Part shown: positions 62,029 to 64,000 of the stretch, one piece after another | How positions within the stretch are numbered: the stretch's first letter is position 1 | How the letters are laid out: every line of letters starts with the position of its first letter | Source of the DNA: Maribacter stanieri | Lineage (GTDB): Bacteria; Bacteroidota; Bacteroidia; Flavobacteriales; Flavobacteriaceae | Assembly: GCF_900112245.1 (NCBI RefSeq) | Contig: NZ_FOYX01000002.1 | Coordinates: forward strand, 1-64,000 | Length of the DNA: 64,000 bases | Direction: 5' to 3' | Notes under the pieces: generated by a model | Database searches by the model: none | The model's input: only the letters and a program-made list of their open reading frames with translations | What the model was told of the DNA's origin: nothing | Translations under genes and position numbers: made by a program

Positions 62029-63042
62029 ATGAAAGCAATAGGATACAAGGAGAACCTCCCAATAGAGGATGTAAAATCTCTACAAGACATCGAAATAGAT
62101 ACTCCAAAAGCAATTGGCAAAGACATTCTAGTTGAGATAAAAGCAATTTCTGTAAACCCAGCAGATTATAAAGTAAGAGCAGGAATGCCTGTTGAAGGCG
62201 ATGATTGGAAAATTATTGGTTGGGATGCTACCGGAATTGTAAAAGAAGTTGGAGATGATGTTACGTTATTTAATGTTGGTGACGAAGTTTGGTATGCGGG
62301 CGATTTCACGAGACAAGGAAGTTATGCGCAGTATCAAGTGGTAGATGAGCGTATTGTGGGCAAGAAACCATCTAGCTTATCTTATGCAGAAGCTGCGGCT
62401 TTACCATTAACTTCTCTTACGGCTTGGGAAATGTTGTTTGATAGATTAGAAGTTGCAAACGATGATGCCAGTAAATCTATTCTAGTCATTGGTGCTGCAG
62501 GTGGTGTTGGTTCTATTTTGGTACAATTAGCCAAGAAGCTTACAAAACTGAATATTATAGGAACGGCTTCCCGTGAAGAAACTACAGATTGGTTAAAAGA
62601 ATTGGGTGCTGACTCGGTTATTAATCACAAAAATAAATTGAGTGAGGAATTTGAAAAATACAAGCTACCTGCCCCTGATTATATTGTGAGTTTAAATGCT
62701 ACCGAGCAACACGCAGACGAGATTGTAAAAGTCATTAAACCACAAGGTAAATTTGGTTTTATTGATGACCCTAAGTCATTTAATGTCATGCCTTTTAAAG
62801 GTAAAGCTGTGTCTACTCATATTGAGTTGATGTTCACTCGTTCTATGTTCCAAACGGAAGATATGATTGAGCAACACAACATCTTAAATGAGGTTTCTAA
62901 ATTGATAGACAACGGAACTATTAAAACCACTTTAGGAGAAAATATTGGAACTATTAACGCAGAGCATATGCGTAAAGCCCATGCTTTCTTAGAGACAGGA
63001 AAAGCAAAAGGTAAAATTGTTTTAGAAGGATTTCAAGATTAA
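62029..63042 (+). CDS. Zinc-binding alcohol dehydrogenase family (MDR) protein
   Basis: 337 residues. The Rossmann motif is [19 protein letters not shown]. The N-terminal part, [20 protein letters not shown], then [13 protein letters not shown], fits the ZADH/quinone-reductase-like branch, which lacks the structural-zinc Cys cluster of classical alcohol dehydrogenases. It is an NADPH-dependent reductase of quinones or unsaturated carbonyls. Second gene of the nitroreductase operon. Confidence 0.9.
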   Translation: MKAIGYKENLPIEDVKSLQDIEIDTPKAIGKDILVEIKAISVNPADYKVRAGMPVEGDDWKIIGWDATGIVKEVGDDVTLFNVGDEVWYAGDFTRQGSYAQYQVVDERIVGKKPSSLSYAEAAALPLTSLTAWEMLFDRLEVANDDASKSILVIGAAGGVGSILVQLAKKLTKLNIIGTASREETTDWLKELGADSVINHKNKLSEEFEKYKLPAPDYIVSLNATEQHADEIVKVIKPQGKFGFIDDPKSFNVMPFKGKAVSTHIELMFTRSMFQTEDMIEQHNILNEVSKLIDNGTIKTTLGENIGTINAEHMRKAHAFLETGKAKGKIVLEGFQD

Positions 63043-63064
63043 CTATTTAGATACTGAAAATAAA

Positions 63065-63904
63065 ATGAAAAATATATTAACAATTTTAGCTGTAACGGTG
63101 GTATTTGCAAGTATCAAGATAACTGCACAAACACCAACAACAGATTCGGTAAAATCGGTAAACGAGGTGGTAACTGCAGATAATGTAGAATGGGGTTGGT
63201 TAAATCCGCTTCGAGGTGATAAAAGTCCGGCAGCAGGTGAACTTTGGGGAGACAGAACTAAAAACGAACCAGCGGGATTTTTGGTAAAATTCAAAAAAGG
63301 ATTTTCACCACCACCACATATTCACAATATAACCTATAGAGGTGTGGTAATTAAAGGTTTGTTGCACAATGATGATGAAAATGCCGAAAAACAATGGCTT
63401 CCGGCAGGTTCTTATTGGCAACAGCCAGCAGGCGAAGCGCATATTACTGCTGCTGACGGTGAAGAAAATATGGCGTTGTTAGACATTCAAGAAGGTCCAT
63501 ATTTGGTAAAACCAACATCAGAAGCCTTTGATAATGATGAAAGACCTGTAAATGTTGATAAAACAAACTTGGTTTGGTTAAACGCTAACGACATCCAATG
63601 GGTTTCTGAAAAGAGTAATGTGCAAACTGCCTTTTTATGGGGAAGTCATCAAAAAAATCAGCTACGTGCCGCACTTTTAAAATTGCCAGCTGGTTTTAAT
63701 GGAAAGATTAAAAACTTAAGTCCTAATTTTAGAGCAGTGATAATTTCTGGTGAGATAACACATCAGTTTTCTAAAAAAGATACTAAAAATGAGTTGCAGT
63801 CCGGTTCTTATTTTGGAGCGGAAGAGAATGCGACTTCAATCATTTCTACCGCTAAAGAAACAATTCTTTACATAAGTAGTAATGGAGATTATGAGGTAAA
63901 ATAG
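63065..63904 (+). CDS. Secreted DUF4437 cupin protein
   Basis: 279 residues with a signal peptide (about 1-21, ending KITAQ). The DUF4437 family is a bicupin related to the ChrR anti-sigma cupin. The metal-site motif [17 protein letters not shown] and the following [11 protein letters not shown] give His and Glu ligands in the first cupin, while the second cupin ([18 protein letters not shown]) has lost most ligands. It is periplasmic; enzyme or binding function is unknown. Third gene of the AraC-flanked operon. Confidence 0.87.
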   Translation: MKNILTILAVTVVFASIKITAQTPTTDSVKSVNEVVTADNVEWGWLNPLRGDKSPAAGELWGDRTKNEPAGFLVKFKKGFSPPPHIHNITYRGVVIKGLLHNDDENAEKQWLPAGSYWQQPAGEAHITAADGEENMALLDIQEGPYLVKPTSEAFDNDERPVNVDKTNLVWLNANDIQWVSEKSNVQTAFLWGSHQKNQLRAALLKLPAGFNGKIKNLSPNFRAVIISGEITHQFSKKDTKNELQSGSYFGAEENATSIISTAKETILYISSNGDYEVK

Positions 63905-63960
63905 ATTACAAACATTATCTTATGTTCAAGCTTATCACTATCTAAACAATCAAACCAATT

Positions 63961-64000
63961 ATGATCGATCCAAAATTTCCTGAATTAACCAATGTTCAGG
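63961..64000 (+). CDS. 5' end of the next gene, partial
   Basis: An ATG at 63961 begins MIDPKFPELTNVQ and runs to the window edge. A short A-rich leader precedes it (CAATCAAACCAATT). Thirteen residues are too few for a family. It may be the fourth gene of the nitroreductase operon, 56 bases after the cupin stop. Confidence 0.45.
   Translation, partial: MIDPKFPELTNVQ

Overview
The window is chromosomal DNA of a marine Flavobacteriia-type Bacteroidetes, probably a Flavobacteriaceae relative of Maribacter or Zobellia; this genus-level guess is inference. The support is A+T-rich sequence, TAnnTTTG-type -7 promoter boxes, A-rich leaders in place of strong Shine-Dalgarno sites, a TonB receptor with a carboxypeptidase-regulatory-like N-terminus, LytS/LytTR two-component pairs, many LxxC-type lipoproteins, and lineage-typical families (DUF4494, DUF6090, Lacal_2735, YHYH). 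I saw no rRNA, tRNA, insertion sequence, prophage or CRISPR array. Coding density is high and no large gene looks broken.

Layout. 0-5.3 kb: a long cold-shock-domain protein, a DMT exporter, an rRNA pseudouridine synthase, a superfamily 2 helicase, a cupredoxin-like secreted protein and an AhpD-like peroxidase. 5.4-17 kb: an AraC regulator, an FAD oxidoreductase, a TonB receptor, an Old Yellow Enzyme, an NAD(P)-binding protein, a secreted sorbosone-dehydrogenase-like lipoprotein, a Tat-type sugar isomerase, a D-amino-acid transaminase and a nucleoside-hydrolase-like secreted protein. 17-21.3 kb: a second cold-shock protein, coding remnants, a J-domain/KTSC protein, a DbpA-like RNA helicase and an unusual zinc-ribbon SDR protein. 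21.4-25.1 kb: a three-gene envelope operon (MORN-like, DUF2490, MORN). 25.3-28.3 kb: a 1000-residue BNR/VPS10-type secreted protein.

28.4-37.8 kb is a TolC-MacA-MacB(ATPase)-MacB(permease)-LytS run. A YHYH protein, a PEBP-family lipoprotein and an unknown lipoprotein follow before a LytTR response regulator. 37.9-46.8 kb holds sugar enzymes (DUF1080, Gfo/Idh/MocA, TIM-barrel isomerase, phytanoyl-CoA-dioxygenase-like), a GreA/GreB-like factor, a large catalase, a fasciclin lipoprotein and an AraC regulator.

47.0-55.5 kb is the most striking region. A second LytTR/LytS pair is divergent from an EF-hand protein, a CotH-kinase-like lipoprotein, a DUF6090 membrane protein, a YHYH lipoprotein, a membrane-anchored unknown, a second YHYH lipoprotein, a MORN-variant lipoprotein and a SCO-type copper chaperone. 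Both LytS/LytTR loci are therefore tied to YHYH surface proteins. I infer a two-component-controlled envelope system, possibly handling copper or calcium, that does not match any named pathway I know.

55.6-64 kb is a redox and carbonyl detoxification neighbourhood: DJ-1/PfpI, two MDR oxidoreductases, a succinate-semialdehyde-dehydrogenase-like enzyme, an SDR, an AraC regulator, a nitroreductase and a DUF4437 cupin. The last gene runs off the right edge.
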